Of a DNA stretch of 64,000 bases, positions 53,230-63,463 are shown one piece after another. A program made the translations under genes and the position numbers. The DNA is from Planctomycetota bacterium (GTDB taxonomy: Bacteria; Planctomycetota; Planctomycetia; Planctomycetales; Planctomycetaceae). The DNA is taken from assembly GCA_018242525.1 (NCBI GenBank), contig JAFEBS010000017.1, positions 37,106 to 101,105 on the forward strand, written 5' to 3'. Positions within the stretch are counted from its first letter, which is position 1; each line of letters opens with the position of its first letter. The notes beneath the pieces are model-generated. The model had not been told where the DNA came from and made no database searches. It was given only the letters and a program-made list of their open reading frames with translations.

Positions 53230-56200
53230 TCACAGTCCCATCGGGTGGATCTCGACCGTCAGCCCGTCAGCCCATTGCTTGTACTCGTCTGTGTAGTACA
53301 GGTACGCGCGGCTGGCCGGGCCGGTATAGGTTCCCGGGATGGCGGCGATCAGGCTCAACGGGAGATCAACGCGAGCTTCCTTGTCGAGTGACCGCCAGTA
53401 GAGCACCACTTCGCGCCCAATCACTTCATAGGCGCTGATCTTCCCCTGCTTGACCAGTTCTTTGAGTTGGTCATGTCGCACTTCCAGGCCACCGGGAATG
53501 CCGATGATCGCGATCGGCGTCGGGATCGCTTCATTCGTTCGATTGACGACGACAACGGTGGCTTCCGTCGCCGCACCTTCTTCCACGCGCCTGTCGCGCA
53601 GGTTCACCTCCAGATGCAGTTTGCAGTTGTCCGAAGAGTTCGGTTTGACGCTGTGATAATTGATCGCCACCGAGTACGGCATCCGTGAGCCATCCTGCAT
53701 CAACACCTGGATCTGGTGCTTGCCTGGAGTCAACCGTTCGGCAAATCCCGGCAATTCGATCGCCCCGGTGGTCTGTCGATCAAAGGCGACCGGTTGACCG
53801 ACGGGCTTGCCATCGACGACCAGTTGCAGGCTGCCGGGGGCTGTCGGTTGGGCTCGTGATTTGTCGTAGGCCACAATCGCCCGCAGGGCCAGAATCGTGG
53901 ATTGCGTGGAGCCGAAGCGTCCTGCCTTGCAGCTTTCGGCCAGGAACTTGATTGAGCTTTCCACGTTGGCGGCGTAACTGGGGTTTCGCATCCACGCCAG
54001 CGCGGCCAGCGCGGTCGTTTCGATCGCCAGGGCTTCACCGCCGCTGCCGATCACGCTGGTGGTTGCGCCACTCAGCGAACCATTGGGTTGCTGCTTGCCG
54101 AGGAGTTTATCGAGAAGATGGTTTTCGCCGTCCTTGTCCCCCGCCAGAGCCAGCACATTGGCCGCCAGGGCGACGGCATACGTGTTCAGCGATTTCTCGC
54201 CTGCGTCGCGGACCCATTGCACCTCGGTACTCAATTCGGCCTTCACGCCGGCTTCCAGCAGTGCCCACGTGTTGTAAGTGTTGGCGCATTCCGGATCGGC
54301 GATCCATGAGTGCAGTGTGTGTGTCTTGCGGAGATACCCTCCGTGGGAGTCACGTTGATTGAGCAGCCATGTGCGGGTCCGTTCGAGCAGGACGGGATCG
54401 ACCTGTCGGACCTGGGCCATGTCGGTGAATTCCATCAGGCCGTAGGCCGTCAAAGCATCATGTCCAGGATCGCCCCCAAACCACTCAAAGCCGCCGCTGG
54501 GACTTTCAAACCCGCGCAGTCGGTCGTAGCCCGTTTGCAGGATCAGGCTGCTCCTTTCAATCAGGGACGGATGGACACCCTGGTGCGACAGGAAGTATTG
54601 CTGGGACATGACGAGCGGATAGACCGTGGAACTGGTCTGCTCGAAACAGCCGCACGGTTCGCGAATCAGGGCGGCGAGCGATTCGTTCATACTGGCCAGT
54701 GGCGACGGATAGACGACGACGCGCGTTTCCAGGCTGCCTGGGACAACCGACTGGGGAATCGACACATCGTGTGTGGCGGTGCCGCCCGCAGCGAGCAAAC
54801 CGCCGAAACCGACGGGTGTGGGAAAACCGAGCGGGCGAACCTGCATCGTCCGCGTCACTTGATCGGTGTATGGTCCGGCGGTTGCGTCGAGCAACACCGT
54901 CGACTCGCCGATCTGTCGTCCGATTTTCAGGTCGATGGACCGGCGGATACGCCCGTTGGCAGACAATCCAAACGCTGTACTGCCCGAGGCAACTTCCGAA
55001 CCCAGGATGACCTGGTACTTCAATGAGGCATTGCCGAGTTCCTGATTCGTGGCGTTCACAATTCCCAACGGCAGACGAATCAGATCCCCCATCGTCACTT
55101 CCAGGGGCAGTTTTGGTTCCAGGTAGAATGGCGCGACGGACTCAATCGACAGCGAGGCCGCCCCCAGGGCACCGTTGTCACTGAACGCATCAGCAGTGAT
55201 GCGGAAACTGGTGACGGAATCGTTTAGACCGAATTCCACCGTGGCTTCGCCACGCTCATTGGTTCGAGTCCCGCCACTCCAGAAGAGTGTCTCGGTGAAA
55301 TCGGTTCGATCATCCGGCTTGCGCTGTGAACGAATCTGGTGAGCATAGACGCGAACTGCCACAAAGTCGTTTCGCACCGGAGGCATCATGCGGGCCTCAT
55401 CAGCGAACTGGGCGAGAGCCCGTCTGGCACCGTCAGGCCGCGCATCCTGCTTCGCTTTCGCGTCCTTCGCGAAACCCGCCACGCCACCGGCCTGGATCTG
55501 TGCCTGTTCGGCGACCGGCATCTGTGCAGCGCCATCGGCCAACTCCGCCGGTGCCGCGAACGCCCCAGCTTTCTTGGACCTGCTGCTGGGACGTGCCATG
55601 ACAGGCATCGGGGTTCCGCCACCAAAACCAGGGGTCTGAAGTGGGATGAATTCACGCAGCGCCAGCACGCGACGCGCTGCATCGCCATTCGCTTCGACAA
55701 AGCTGGTGGCGTCGACAAATGCAAACCGACGCCAACCCTGAGTTCCCAGCAGCAGATCGACCGCTACGGGGGCTTTTTCGTTCGCCGGATCGAGATAGAC
55801 GTGCGCATCCGCCAGCTCCTTGACTTCGCTTTCGAGAAGTACCATGACCGGCAGACGCGGTGCCTGTTCACGCCGGTCGATCATTTCCAGAACGCTTTCA
55901 TCGGTCGCCGTAATGCCAACAACAGTGCTGATTGGTATGCCGGTTTCGTCGCAGGTTTTCACCGTCACTTTGGCCGGACTGCCGGGAACGTACCGCTGCG
56001 CATCCGCCGAGATCTGAACCTGCACAGAATGCTCAGGCTGTCGGAAGACAAGCCGTTCGGCGAGTGGATTTCCCGCCGCATTCAAAACTGTGGCGCGCAG
56101 CACTCCGTCCGCTGCTCCCGGCGAGAATGTCAATTCTTTCGTGCCGCCAGGCGTCAATTCCACCTGTTCCATCGAAACTTGTTGTTCGCGCTGCTGAAGG

Positions 56201-57333
56201 ACGACTCGATAGACACCCGCTTCCGTCGCGGCGATCGACAGCTTGACGTCCTCGCCTTTGGCAGTCACATCATGCAAAGATCCGAGAATCACACCCGTTG
56301 ATTTCGTGGCGGGCAACGGGAACTGCGATTTGATTCCAAAAGGTTCCGTGATCTTCAGCGTGTAGTTGTGACCCGCGACGGGCGTCAACGTGAATCGGCC
56401 GCGACCTTCATGCTGGCTGCGAAACGTTGCGACTTCCGCACCGTCGGCATCCAGGACCACTCCTGCCAGATCGGCGGGTTTGTGAGTGGGGGTAAATGCT
56501 TCGAAATAAACCCGATTGACCAGACCGGCCACCAGATCGCCCCCTTCCGGGTACATGGTCAGATCAACGGTCTGCAGCAGGATCGGAATCGTCTTGCTGG
56601 CGGTTTCGACCACGCCGCCATCTTCGATCACCAGCGCCAGCGTCCCTTCACCGCGACGAATCTCATTCGGCAACTTGAATCGGGCCAGGCAGTTCCCCTG
56701 CTGGTCAATCTTCGTGGAACCCCGATACACCTCGGTACCATCAACTCGCGCGATCACCGTCACGGCGGAATTGGCGGGGACGCCCCCTTCGGCCCGATCG
56801 GCATGCAGAGTTGCCACGACTTCGTCGCCGGCGCCGTACCCGTCACGGATGAATTTGATCTGGGTCTTCAGACGAGGAGCACGATAGGCTCGTATATCGA
56901 ACTTGCGTTCTGCCGATGGTTGCCCCGTGTATGGATAACTCACCTTGATTGTGTATTCACCTCCCGCCTGTGCCCGGGGGATGGCCCAACTGAATCCGTG
57001 GACAGCGTCCTGACGGTGAGAGACACCCGCCGCTACGGAATCCCCCTTGGGGCCTTTGATTTCCACCAATGCAGGCAAGTCCTGACCGGCAGGCACCGGA
57101 CAACGTGTCAGTCCGTGCAGGGGAATGCTGCGGACATACAATGTTTCGCCCGGTCGGTAAATCGGCTTGTCCGTGCTGACATACGTCAAATAGCGGTCCG
57201 AGTACTGTGAAGCGACACCCCCCGGAGTTTCGGGTGTTCCCGTCCCGCCTGGCGGCTTTTCCGCCGAAATTGCCGTCCAGACGAAGCCCGCCACGAGGGG
57301 CAGCGCGAAAAGTGGCAGATATCGGCGATTCAT
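53230..57333 (-). CDS. Alpha-2-macroglobulin-like protein with thioester motif
   Basis: The protein has 1367 residues. A signal peptide (MNRRYLPLFALPLVAGFVWT) leads into macroglobulin domains; an early one is TYVSTDKPIYRPGETLYVRS. The thioester is in REPCGCFEQTSSTVYPLVMS with Cys896 and Gln899 (C-x-x-Q), inside the alpha/alpha toroid (TYNTWALLEAGV; ETTALAALAWM). A possible bait region lies about residues 560-640, which is Pro/Ala/Gly/Lys-rich with many trypsin-type sites. Bacterial relatives trap foreign proteases in the periplasm or on the surface. The start is ATG 57333, with GGAG upstream. The usual PBP1C partner is absent. It is last in a six-gene run. Confidence 0.9.
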   Translation of the reverse strand: MNRRYLPLFALPLVAGFVWTAISAEKPPGGTGTPETPGGVASQYSDRYLTYVSTDKPIYRPGETLYVRSIPLHGLTRCPVPAGQDLPALVEIKGPKGDSVAAGVSHRQDAVHGFSWAIPRAQAGGEYTIKVSYPYTGQPSAERKFDIRAYRAPRLKTQIKFIRDGYGAGDEVVATLHADRAEGGVPANSAVTVIARVDGTEVYRGSTKIDQQGNCLARFKLPNEIRRGEGTLALVIEDGGVVETASKTIPILLQTVDLTMYPEGGDLVAGLVNRVYFEAFTPTHKPADLAGVVLDADGAEVATFRSQHEGRGRFTLTPVAGHNYTLKITEPFGIKSQFPLPATKSTGVILGSLHDVTAKGEDVKLSIAATEAGVYRVVLQQREQQVSMEQVELTPGGTKELTFSPGAADGVLRATVLNAAGNPLAERLVFRQPEHSVQVQISADAQRYVPGSPAKVTVKTCDETGIPISTVVGITATDESVLEMIDRREQAPRLPVMVLLESEVKELADAHVYLDPANEKAPVAVDLLLGTQGWRRFAFVDATSFVEANGDAARRVLALREFIPLQTPGFGGGTPMPVMARPSSRSKKAGAFAAPAELADGAAQMPVAEQAQIQAGGVAGFAKDAKAKQDARPDGARRALAQFADEARMMPPVRNDFVAVRVYAHQIRSQRKPDDRTDFTETLFWSGGTRTNERGEATVEFGLNDSVTSFRITADAFSDNGALGAASLSIESVAPFYLEPKLPLEVTMGDLIRLPLGIVNATNQELGNASLKYQVILGSEVASGSTAFGLSANGRIRRSIDLKIGRQIGESTVLLDATAGPYTDQVTRTMQVRPLGFPTPVGFGGLLAAGGTATHDVSIPQSVVPGSLETRVVVYPSPLASMNESLAALIREPCGCFEQTSSTVYPLVMSQQYFLSHQGVHPSLIERSSLILQTGYDRLRGFESPSGGFEWFGGDPGHDALTAYGLMEFTDMAQVRQVDPVLLERTRTWLLNQRDSHGGYLRKTHTLHSWIADPECANTYNTWALLEAGVKAELSTEVQWVRDAGEKSLNTYAVALAANVLALAGDKDGENHLLDKLLGKQQPNGSLSGATTSVIGSGGEALAIETTALAALAWMRNPSYAANVESSIKFLAESCKAGRFGSTQSTILALRAIVAYDKSRAQPTAPGSLQLVVDGKPVGQPVAFDRQTTGAIELPGFAERLTPGKHQIQVLMQDGSRMPYSVAINYHSVKPNSSDNCKLHLEVNLRDRRVEEGAATEATVVVVNRTNEAIPTPIAIIGIPGGLEVRHDQLKELVKQGKISAYEVIGREVVLYWRSLDKEARVDLPLSLIAAIPGTYTGPASRAYLYYTDEYKQWADGLTVEIHPMGL

Positions 57334-57465
57334 GGCGAAACTCCTGCTCTGTCCCCGGCACCTGGAAAGTGCCTGAATTCATCTCGATCAGATCAACGTG
57401 CTGATAGAGACGATGGACCGATCAGAAAAGTTCCGCCGATTTTCGGTCAATTCTACTTGACGACT

Positions 57466-58593
57466 TTACTTCTCTGCCAGCAGTTCCTCGATGCGCTTGC
57501 GGAAGTACTCTTCGCCTTTCGCACCTTCCCAGTTCAGTTCCCCATACCACCAGTTGCGGACCCGCCCTTGCTTGTCGATCAGGTAAACACTGGGCCACAT
57601 GTTGTTCCCCCAGGCCTTCCAGTTTTCGGAGGCGGCGTCGAAGACAACCGGGTATTCGATTCTTCGTTCGATGACGTTTCGCTGTAATTTGTCGAGTTGG
57701 CGTTCGCTCTCGGTCTCGGGAGTTTGAATACCGATGATCGTGACACCCTGACCGGCAAACTTTTCATGCCAGCCCTGGTAGTGCGGCAGGTTTCGAATGC
57801 AGTTGATGCACCCAAACGCCCAGAAATGGACAACGACAACCTTTCCCCGCAGCTTTTCCAGTGTCAGCGGCTGACTGTTGATCCACGCTGTGACATCCCT
57901 CAGTTCGGGAGCAACACAACCGACCTGAGTCACGCGGCTGAAGTCAAATGGCTGACCAAGTTGATTCCGGTAGTCGGCCTGCTGCTTCGTGGTCAGGATC
58001 TCCATGAACCGCTTGGTTTCGGCTGTACGGAGACGGGCTCGGGTTTGTTCCTGGCTACCGGACGACTTCCCGGCGGATTCCTTCTCGGCGACTTCCCGCT
58101 CTTTAAGGGACTCTTTCAGGGCGGACTGGACCTTGGTGAGCTGCTCGGCGGAGAGTTTCAACGTTCCCGCCACCTCCGCCGAAACCAATGCTTTCCAGCT
58201 TCTCCCCTGCAGGACAATCTGCTGAAATCGATCGAACTGTGTTGGTGTCAATTCCCGCTTCAGGCCGCTCATCAGCTTTGAATACAAAAGGTCGAGTTGA
58301 GCGGCGCATTTTTTGACCGGAATGTCACGCAACTGCCAGAATTGCTCGTCGACTTGCGCGATCGCTTCTTGCACCTTATCGATCTGCCTGGGCTTTAACC
58401 CCAGGTCCTTGTGGACCGAGGGATCGCGAGCGAGTGCCAGCGTCAGATAGGGGACAGCGGGGATTTCGGCTGGCGCATCTTCCACCGGTTTGGCTGTAGA
58501 AGTCGGCGGAGCCGCTGACGCCGGGGTTACGATCGCAAATCCGATCATGCTCAGTCTGGTAACCGTCGCCAGCATCGTGTCGTGGTATCGCAT
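57466..58593 (-). CDS. TlpA/ResA-like thioredoxin-fold protein with an N-terminal helical region
   Basis: The protein has 375 residues. The N terminus after MRYHDTMLATVTRLSMIGFA is an export signal. A helical section (about 50-210) contains LTPTQ and LSAEQLTK phrases like those of CpxP/LTXXQ-type proteins. The C-terminal domain is a thioredoxin fold with GKVVVVHFWAFGCINCIRNL, the CxxC being C262 and C265, then IIGIQTPETESE, and PSVYLID with the cis-proline. It probably handles disulfides or peroxide outside the membrane. The start is ATG 58593, with CGGAG upstream. It follows the peroxiredoxin-like gene by 56 nt. Confidence 0.85.
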   Translation of the reverse strand: MRYHDTMLATVTRLSMIGFAIVTPASAAPPTSTAKPVEDAPAEIPAVPYLTLALARDPSVHKDLGLKPRQIDKVQEAIAQVDEQFWQLRDIPVKKCAAQLDLLYSKLMSGLKRELTPTQFDRFQQIVLQGRSWKALVSAEVAGTLKLSAEQLTKVQSALKESLKEREVAEKESAGKSSGSQEQTRARLRTAETKRFMEILTTKQQADYRNQLGQPFDFSRVTQVGCVAPELRDVTAWINSQPLTLEKLRGKVVVVHFWAFGCINCIRNLPHYQGWHEKFAGQGVTIIGIQTPETESERQLDKLQRNVIERRIEYPVVFDAASENWKAWGNNMWPSVYLIDKQGRVRNWWYGELNWEGAKGEEYFRKRIEELLAEK

Positions 58594-58649
58594 CCAAGAA
58601 GCTCCGGGGTAGGTAACCACAATCAGTCTAACGTACCGACCTTGAAAGA

Positions 58650-59231
58650 CTACTTTGAAAGCATGGCCTTCAGCACGTCTGCAGGATTTGTTCGACCACC
58701 ATGCGATTTGCTCACGACTGCAAACGCGACGTGGCGCTGGCGATCGATGACAAACGTGGATGGATACGCTGTCTCGCCCTGCGCATCCCATCGCAGACCG
58801 TAGGCCTTTGCGAAGTCGTAATCAGGGTCAAGCAGGATTTGAAAGTGTTCGGGATAGTCCTTCCCTTTGACAAAGTCCGCGGCCCGATCCTTCAGCTTTT
58901 CCGCAGGTCCTGGATAGACGAAAACGACGGTCGCCCCCGCCTGCTGGAACTGGTCCGCAGCATCCAGGAAACTCCCGAATTGCTTTGTACACAGCGGGCA
59001 TTGATAGCCGGGGTAACCTCGCAGCACAATCAGTACGACCGGTCCTGCTTTCGTGAGCTTGGACAGCTTCACTTTCCCGCCGCCGAGCGCGGATAACTCA
59101 AAGTCCTTCGCCTCGGTCCCGACGGCCGGTGGATTTGCTGCGATGGCGATGGTTGAGCCCGCGGCAATTGCCAGTAGCGTAAACAGGAAAACTGACCTCG
59201 AACCTTTGGAACTGTCAATCGCTCGATTCAT
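58650..59231 (-). CDS. Exported peroxiredoxin/AhpC-TSA-like protein
   Basis: The protein has 193 residues. A signal segment (RSVFLFTLLAIAAGSTIAIA) is followed by the redoxin domain: DFELSALGGGKVKLSKL, GPVVLIVLRGYPGYQCPLCT with candidate peroxidatic cysteine in YQCPLC, and YPSTFVIDRQRHVAFAVVSK. The CPLC pair could also make it a thiol oxidoreductase. The start is ATG 59231; an overlapping longer frame in another gene's Gly-rich coding DNA is rejected. It lies within the envelope gene run. Confidence 0.82.
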   Translation of the reverse strand: MNRAIDSSKGSRSVFLFTLLAIAAGSTIAIAANPPAVGTEAKDFELSALGGGKVKLSKLTKAGPVVLIVLRGYPGYQCPLCTKQFGSFLDAADQFQQAGATVVFVYPGPAEKLKDRAADFVKGKDYPEHFQILLDPDYDFAKAYGLRWDAQGETAYPSTFVIDRQRHVAFAVVSKSHGGRTNPADVLKAMLSK

Positions 59232-59307
59232 GAGTGCCCCATTTCTTTCTGTGACGTGGAAGCCGAATCTGTTTTGTATGTCGAGTCTGTTTGAGTTGCT
59301 CGCAGGA

Positions 59308-61902
59308 TCACTGCGGGCGATGGGAACTGTGGCCAGTCGTTTCGAGGGGGTCAGTAGGCCCGGGCCATGCACGCTCGGGCGGAATTGAAAAGAATCCACC
59401 ACCACCAAAACCTCCTCCTCCAAAACCACCGCCTCCTCCTCCGAATCCGCCGCCACCACCCAAGCCGCCCCCGAGCCCGCCTCCGAGACCACCACCGCCG
59501 AAGCCACCGCCGCCGCCCAGGCCGCCCCCAAGCCCCATCGGAGGCTGAATGGGGATCACCAGATCCGCCACCGGGTAGACGCGGGTCGACATCTTTTCGT
59601 CGGCCTTCGCTTGAGTTGTAATCTTCATCACTTCGTCTTCGATCAAGTAGGTCAGCCCCAGTGGTTCCAGCATCAATCGCAAAGCGCTTCGCAGGGAAAT
59701 CCCGGACATCACCAGGTTGATCTGCTGATCGCTGTTGACTCCTTCGTCAGACAGGGCTGCTTTATCCAGCCAGATTTCAATGTGGTGCAGGTCTTCGAGA
59801 TAGTTGAGAGCTTCTTCCAGCGGGTTGTCGGTGAACGACACTTCCGTCGTTTCGGATAGCGCCTTCTGAATTCGTTTTTCGTTGGGAGTGCTCTTCTTCA
59901 AATCGACAGTCGCGGTCGCTCTGCGCCGCTCGGACAGAGCCTTCCAGACTTCCGCAGGAGGGAATCGGATGGGAGGCTCGTCCGGAAAGGGGATGTGCGA
60001 AAGTTCAACCTGATGCAAGGTTTCCAGGACCTGATCGGCTCGACGGGCACGCAGTCGATAGGCTCGATTCAATTGCTGGGCGGATTCGGCGTCAAACCGG
60101 GCCGCAGCCGACGACCCTTCGCCGGGACGCAGATTGATCGCCACATCCGCAATTTCCTGGGCCTCGGCATACGCCGAATCCCGACCATGCGCCCCTTCCA
60201 GCATTAAAGTTCGGACCCGATCGATCAGGTTGTCCAATCGCTCTTCATCCAGCATGGCTTGTTCAACCAATCTGCCAAGTGCCTCCTGCTGTGCACGGCT
60301 TTCCAAAGCCCGTGTCAGTCGTTGTTGCTGGACTTCCTGCCGGTTCTCCTGCGTCGCAATCGCGGATTGCAACTGCTTCTGCAACCGCTGTCGTTCTTCA
60401 GGAGCGATATTGATGGCAGACTTCAGTGCTCCCAAAATCTGTTTCAAGTCGCCCAGTGACACGGCCGGATCAGTCGCGTGGTTGGACTGTTCAAGCGCGT
60501 TGCTGACTTCGTTGCGCAACTTCTGTGTTTGCAGCAGGATCATTTGACGCTGATCTTCCAGCAGACTGGCACCTGGATTGGGGGCCGCGTGAAAGTCGTC
60601 AGTTGATGCGGCACCAGGATCCCCCGCCTGAGAACTCGGCGTGACGGACAACTGACCGGAGGAGGAACGCAGGATCTTCACGCCCGGATGACCCGGATCC
60701 GCCTGCTGCACGATGTCCGCGATCTTCAACGCTGTACCAGCATCCCCCTGTTGCAAGGCAATCGCGCCGCGCTGCGCCAGGGCAGTCACGCTGTCAGTGA
60801 ACTCAACCTGAGCCAGTTGGAACAACGTCATCCCGGCCAGCGGATTCGCCCAGCCATTGGTCGCGGCCATTCGTCGAAACATCTCCGGCAGAAATGTCGC
60901 ACCGGGTTGATCGACAGGAGCTGCCAGTTTCCACTCGTACGCTTCCCCGTCAGCACTTGTCATCGTGATGCGTGCATTTGCCGACAGGACTCCATCGACC
61001 AGATAAATCGTTTCGCGATCTGATCGGATCGGCAGTCCACTTGACGGTAGCAACTGTTCGGTTTGGGGGACCACCTGCACGCTCGCTGGAAAATAGACGG
61101 GCAAACTGAGTGCAGCCGCCAGTGCGGTTCCCTGATCCACGGCACGTTCGAAGGCTCCGCGATTCACCCGGACAATCTCCCGGACAAGCCTGCAGGACTT
61201 CGTTTTGTTGGCCTCGATTCGGTCATTCGTGGAGATTTGGCTGTCGAAACCGATAAAGCCACCGGTTTGGTGGGCCAGAATTGCCAGGACCAGCAGGTTT
61301 CGCTGTGCCCCGACACAGAAACTGTGAACGGGCATCTGACGCGCACGAAGATCCGAGACCAACGCCAGCATTTCGGAAGTCTCGATCAGATCCGCAGTAC
61401 TCAATCCATCTCCGATGTAGGTAATGTCCGTGGGATGATCGGCGGCTGAATTCAGGGCGGTCCGCAAAGCACGCTCCAGATTTGTGGCACCCAGCGGGAC
61501 GCGGTCCTGAAGTTGTTCGAGCCGGTCAGCCGCTTCCTGACTATGGGCTTCGCTGAAATCTTCGCCGATGGGATCCGCCTTCAGGTCGACGGCGAACAGC
61601 CGTACACGGTCACCGGCAGGCAACGACTGCAGCAATGACTTCAAGACGGCCAGCGACTGCTGACGATGTTCACCCACCTGACTGGCCGAGGTGTCCAACA
61701 GGATCACATGGTCGCGGGCGATGATCGACGGTTTCAATTCGCCCGCTTTCAGGAGGACGGCGGACTGAGTCTGCCCGTTGATCCCGGAATGAGTGATCAC
61801 CCGGGCCGGAACCGAGACTTCAAGAGCGTGAGCGGCAACATGCCCCAAAAACAGCGCGGCCGTCACTGACAGGACCAATAGTTTGACCATGGTTTTCAAC
61901 AT
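59308..61902 (-). CDS. Secreted vWA-domain protein with a C-terminal Gly-rich segment
   Basis: The protein has 864 residues. The signal peptide is followed by a von Willebrand A domain with MIDAS DTSAS (VILLDTSASQVG), GATNLERAL and TYIGDGLS. A helical, Gln/Glu-rich coiled-coil region (about 470-600) contains IATQENRQEVQQQRLTRALE. A beta-rich domain similar to the secretin N-terminal/STN fold (NPLEEALNYLEDLHHIEIWL; SGISLRSALRLMLEPLGLTY) precedes GGGGFGGGG repeats, and it ends FFSIPPERAWPGP. The start is ATG 61902. The closing FFSIPPER echoes FFSVPPER in the gene upstream. Confidence 0.85.
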   Translation of the reverse strand: MLKTMVKLLVLSVTAALFLGHVAAHALEVSVPARVITHSGINGQTQSAVLLKAGELKPSIIARDHVILLDTSASQVGEHRQQSLAVLKSLLQSLPAGDRVRLFAVDLKADPIGEDFSEAHSQEAADRLEQLQDRVPLGATNLERALRTALNSAADHPTDITYIGDGLSTADLIETSEMLALVSDLRARQMPVHSFCVGAQRNLLVLAILAHQTGGFIGFDSQISTNDRIEANKTKSCRLVREIVRVNRGAFERAVDQGTALAAALSLPVYFPASVQVVPQTEQLLPSSGLPIRSDRETIYLVDGVLSANARITMTSADGEAYEWKLAAPVDQPGATFLPEMFRRMAATNGWANPLAGMTLFQLAQVEFTDSVTALAQRGAIALQQGDAGTALKIADIVQQADPGHPGVKILRSSSGQLSVTPSSQAGDPGAASTDDFHAAPNPGASLLEDQRQMILLQTQKLRNEVSNALEQSNHATDPAVSLGDLKQILGALKSAINIAPEERQRLQKQLQSAIATQENRQEVQQQRLTRALESRAQQEALGRLVEQAMLDEERLDNLIDRVRTLMLEGAHGRDSAYAEAQEIADVAINLRPGEGSSAAARFDAESAQQLNRAYRLRARRADQVLETLHQVELSHIPFPDEPPIRFPPAEVWKALSERRRATATVDLKKSTPNEKRIQKALSETTEVSFTDNPLEEALNYLEDLHHIEIWLDKAALSDEGVNSDQQINLVMSGISLRSALRLMLEPLGLTYLIEDEVMKITTQAKADEKMSTRVYPVADLVIPIQPPMGLGGGLGGGGGFGGGGLGGGLGGGLGGGGGFGGGGGGFGGGGFGGGGFFSIPPERAWPGPTDPLETTGHSSHRPQ

Positions 61903-61965
61903 CGGACCTTGACCTCAAGGATGGAGAGAACATGTGACTCAAACGGTCGACCTCGGATCGAGTTC

Positions 61966-62871
61966 CTATTTCTGCGCCGAAGTCGAAGGAGTGGTCGGCA
62001 ATGCTGCGGAACCTGCAGCTTCTTTCCGTTGGATCGCACGCGTGGACGCCACTTCCAGCAGCTGCCTGGCTGCGACCAATTCCCGATCTGTGAAGTACGC
62101 TGTGGGGGGTTGTCCGCCAAGATGTTCGACGGATTTTGCCGACAACTGTTGCCAGCTCAACTTGTCCGAGATCGTCCAGGCGGCGGCTTGAGCAGCCTGG
62201 GCATTGGCACTGCCACTCGCGACAATGGCGAGCAATTCAGGAAGTACGGGATCCGTGCTGACGCGTGCCACAGGAATCAGGCGATATCGGTTGTTGGATG
62301 TGGGATCCGGACGACCATGCTGCAAACAGACGGAATTGAACTTCAGCGCGACCATTCGCTCGGGCGGGACCGAGAAGAATCCGCCCCCCTGGCCGCCGCC
62401 AATTCCACCTCCTCCGAATCCACCCCCGCCACCAGCACCCAGGCCGCCGCCACCCAGACCACCTCCCAGCGCCTGCTGACCGCCTTGACCTCCCAGTCCC
62501 CCGCCCCCCAGACCTCCACCGCCCAAGCCCCCTGCCAGTCCGCCGCCGCCAAAACCACCACCAATCTGCGCGTTCATGGGAACGGCGATCAGAGATTCTG
62601 GAACTTTGACATTCAGCGGCTTGTCCGTCTTGTTTTCAAAGAAGACAGTCCCACCGAACGCATTTTTCGGAATCATCCTCGCATCGATCTGCCCCGCCTC
62701 AAGGGCCGCAAACAAGTCGACGACTTCTCCCGTGGGGTCGGCAATCGGATTTGTGATTGGCCGTTTGCCAGCCTTCCTGGTGCCGGCCTCCGTGATCGAG
62801 TACTCCAGCATCGTCAATCCAGCCATTACCAGCAGACCGACCGACAGTCTTGCAGTCAGGGGGCGCGCCAT
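61966..62871 (-). CDS. Secreted Gly-rich protein with FFSVPPER domain
   Basis: The protein has 301 residues. An N-terminal hydrophobic segment (ARLSVGLLVMAGLTMLEYSI) may be a signal or anchor. Next come a short domain with NAFGGTVFFENKTDKPLNVK, a 60-residue GGGLGG/GGGG run, then GGFFSVPPERMVALKFNSVC and the LQHGRPDPTSNNRYRLIPV domain, and a helical C terminus. The post-Gly domain resembles proteins common in planctomycetes (recalled, not checked). The start is set at ATG 62871, with AAAGG upstream; GTG 62880 is possible. It lies between the anti-sigma gene and the vWA gene. Confidence 0.78.
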   Translation of the reverse strand: MARPLTARLSVGLLVMAGLTMLEYSITEAGTRKAGKRPITNPIADPTGEVVDLFAALEAGQIDARMIPKNAFGGTVFFENKTDKPLNVKVPESLIAVPMNAQIGGGFGGGGLAGGLGGGGLGGGGLGGQGGQQALGGGLGGGGLGAGGGGGFGGGGIGGGQGGGFFSVPPERMVALKFNSVCLQHGRPDPTSNNRYRLIPVARVSTDPVLPELLAIVASGSANAQAAQAAAWTISDKLSWQQLSAKSVEHLGGQPPTAYFTDRELVAARQLLEVASTRAIQRKEAAGSAALPTTPSTSAQK

Positions 62872-62939
62872 CGCATGCACCTTTCTCAGGGGTTCTCAAA
62901 CACGGCTCTGCGTTTTGTGGTGAGTTGATCACTCGTAAG

Positions 62940-63185
62940 TCAGCCACCTCGAACGGCGGCGAGGATTGCGGCGATCCTGCTTTCGGACATCACGAACTCA
63001 GGGGTGGACCGCTCCGAAACGGCATACACCGCCCTTGTGACACGAATCGTCGCACGGTACGTCGCGAGATACCGACGACATTGCCGACAGAGCAACAGGT
63101 GCAACTGCAGCCACACCCGCTCACCGCGGCTCAAGTCGCCATCGACGAGGTCACCGACTCGCTCCAATGCATGCTGACAGTTCAC
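62940..63185 (-). CDS. Zinc-finger anti-sigma factor-like protein
   Basis: The protein has 81 residues and no clear transmembrane helix. The zf-HC2-type motif is HLLLCRQCRRYLATYRATIR (H-x3-C-x2-C), preceded by Cys3 and His5. This is the usual zinc-binding anti-sigma core that binds an ECF sigma factor. The start is GTG 63185, with GGAGG 6 nt upstream. It is the first gene of the minus-strand run of six and is divergent from a STAS-like and an ECF sigma gene. It is shorter than many anti-sigma factors, so it may be a soluble ZAS protein. Confidence 0.78.
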   Translation of the reverse strand: MNCQHALERVGDLVDGDLSRGERVWLQLHLLLCRQCRRYLATYRATIRVTRAVYAVSERSTPEFVMSESRIAAILAAVRGG

Positions 63186-63463
63186 GATTTACCTCCGCAG
63201 GCACTGATTCTTGACCTCACCCGCATTCGATGCCGCCCGGGGCGCGGAGGTTACGCACAAGGTTTCACGAAATCTCGTGACCGTCACGACCTGTCGTGAT
63301 GCCCCACACATCGAACTTGGCCGTCGCAATCCGCTTCGGATTGGAGTTCGAGCCGGAACATTCTTCCCCAGATGCATTTGCGACTTTCCAGCAGAAAGTC
63401 CGCAAGGCTGGCACGAGGTTCGCCAAAGGGTTCATTCGTGTGAAGAAATGAACGGGACGCCTC

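Noticed and set aside
59390..59540. Regular GGN repeats that look like a CRISPR or satellite array
   Set aside because: The repeats are glycine codons in the vWA gene. There are no unique spacers of fixed length and no cas genes. The same applies to 62380-62570.
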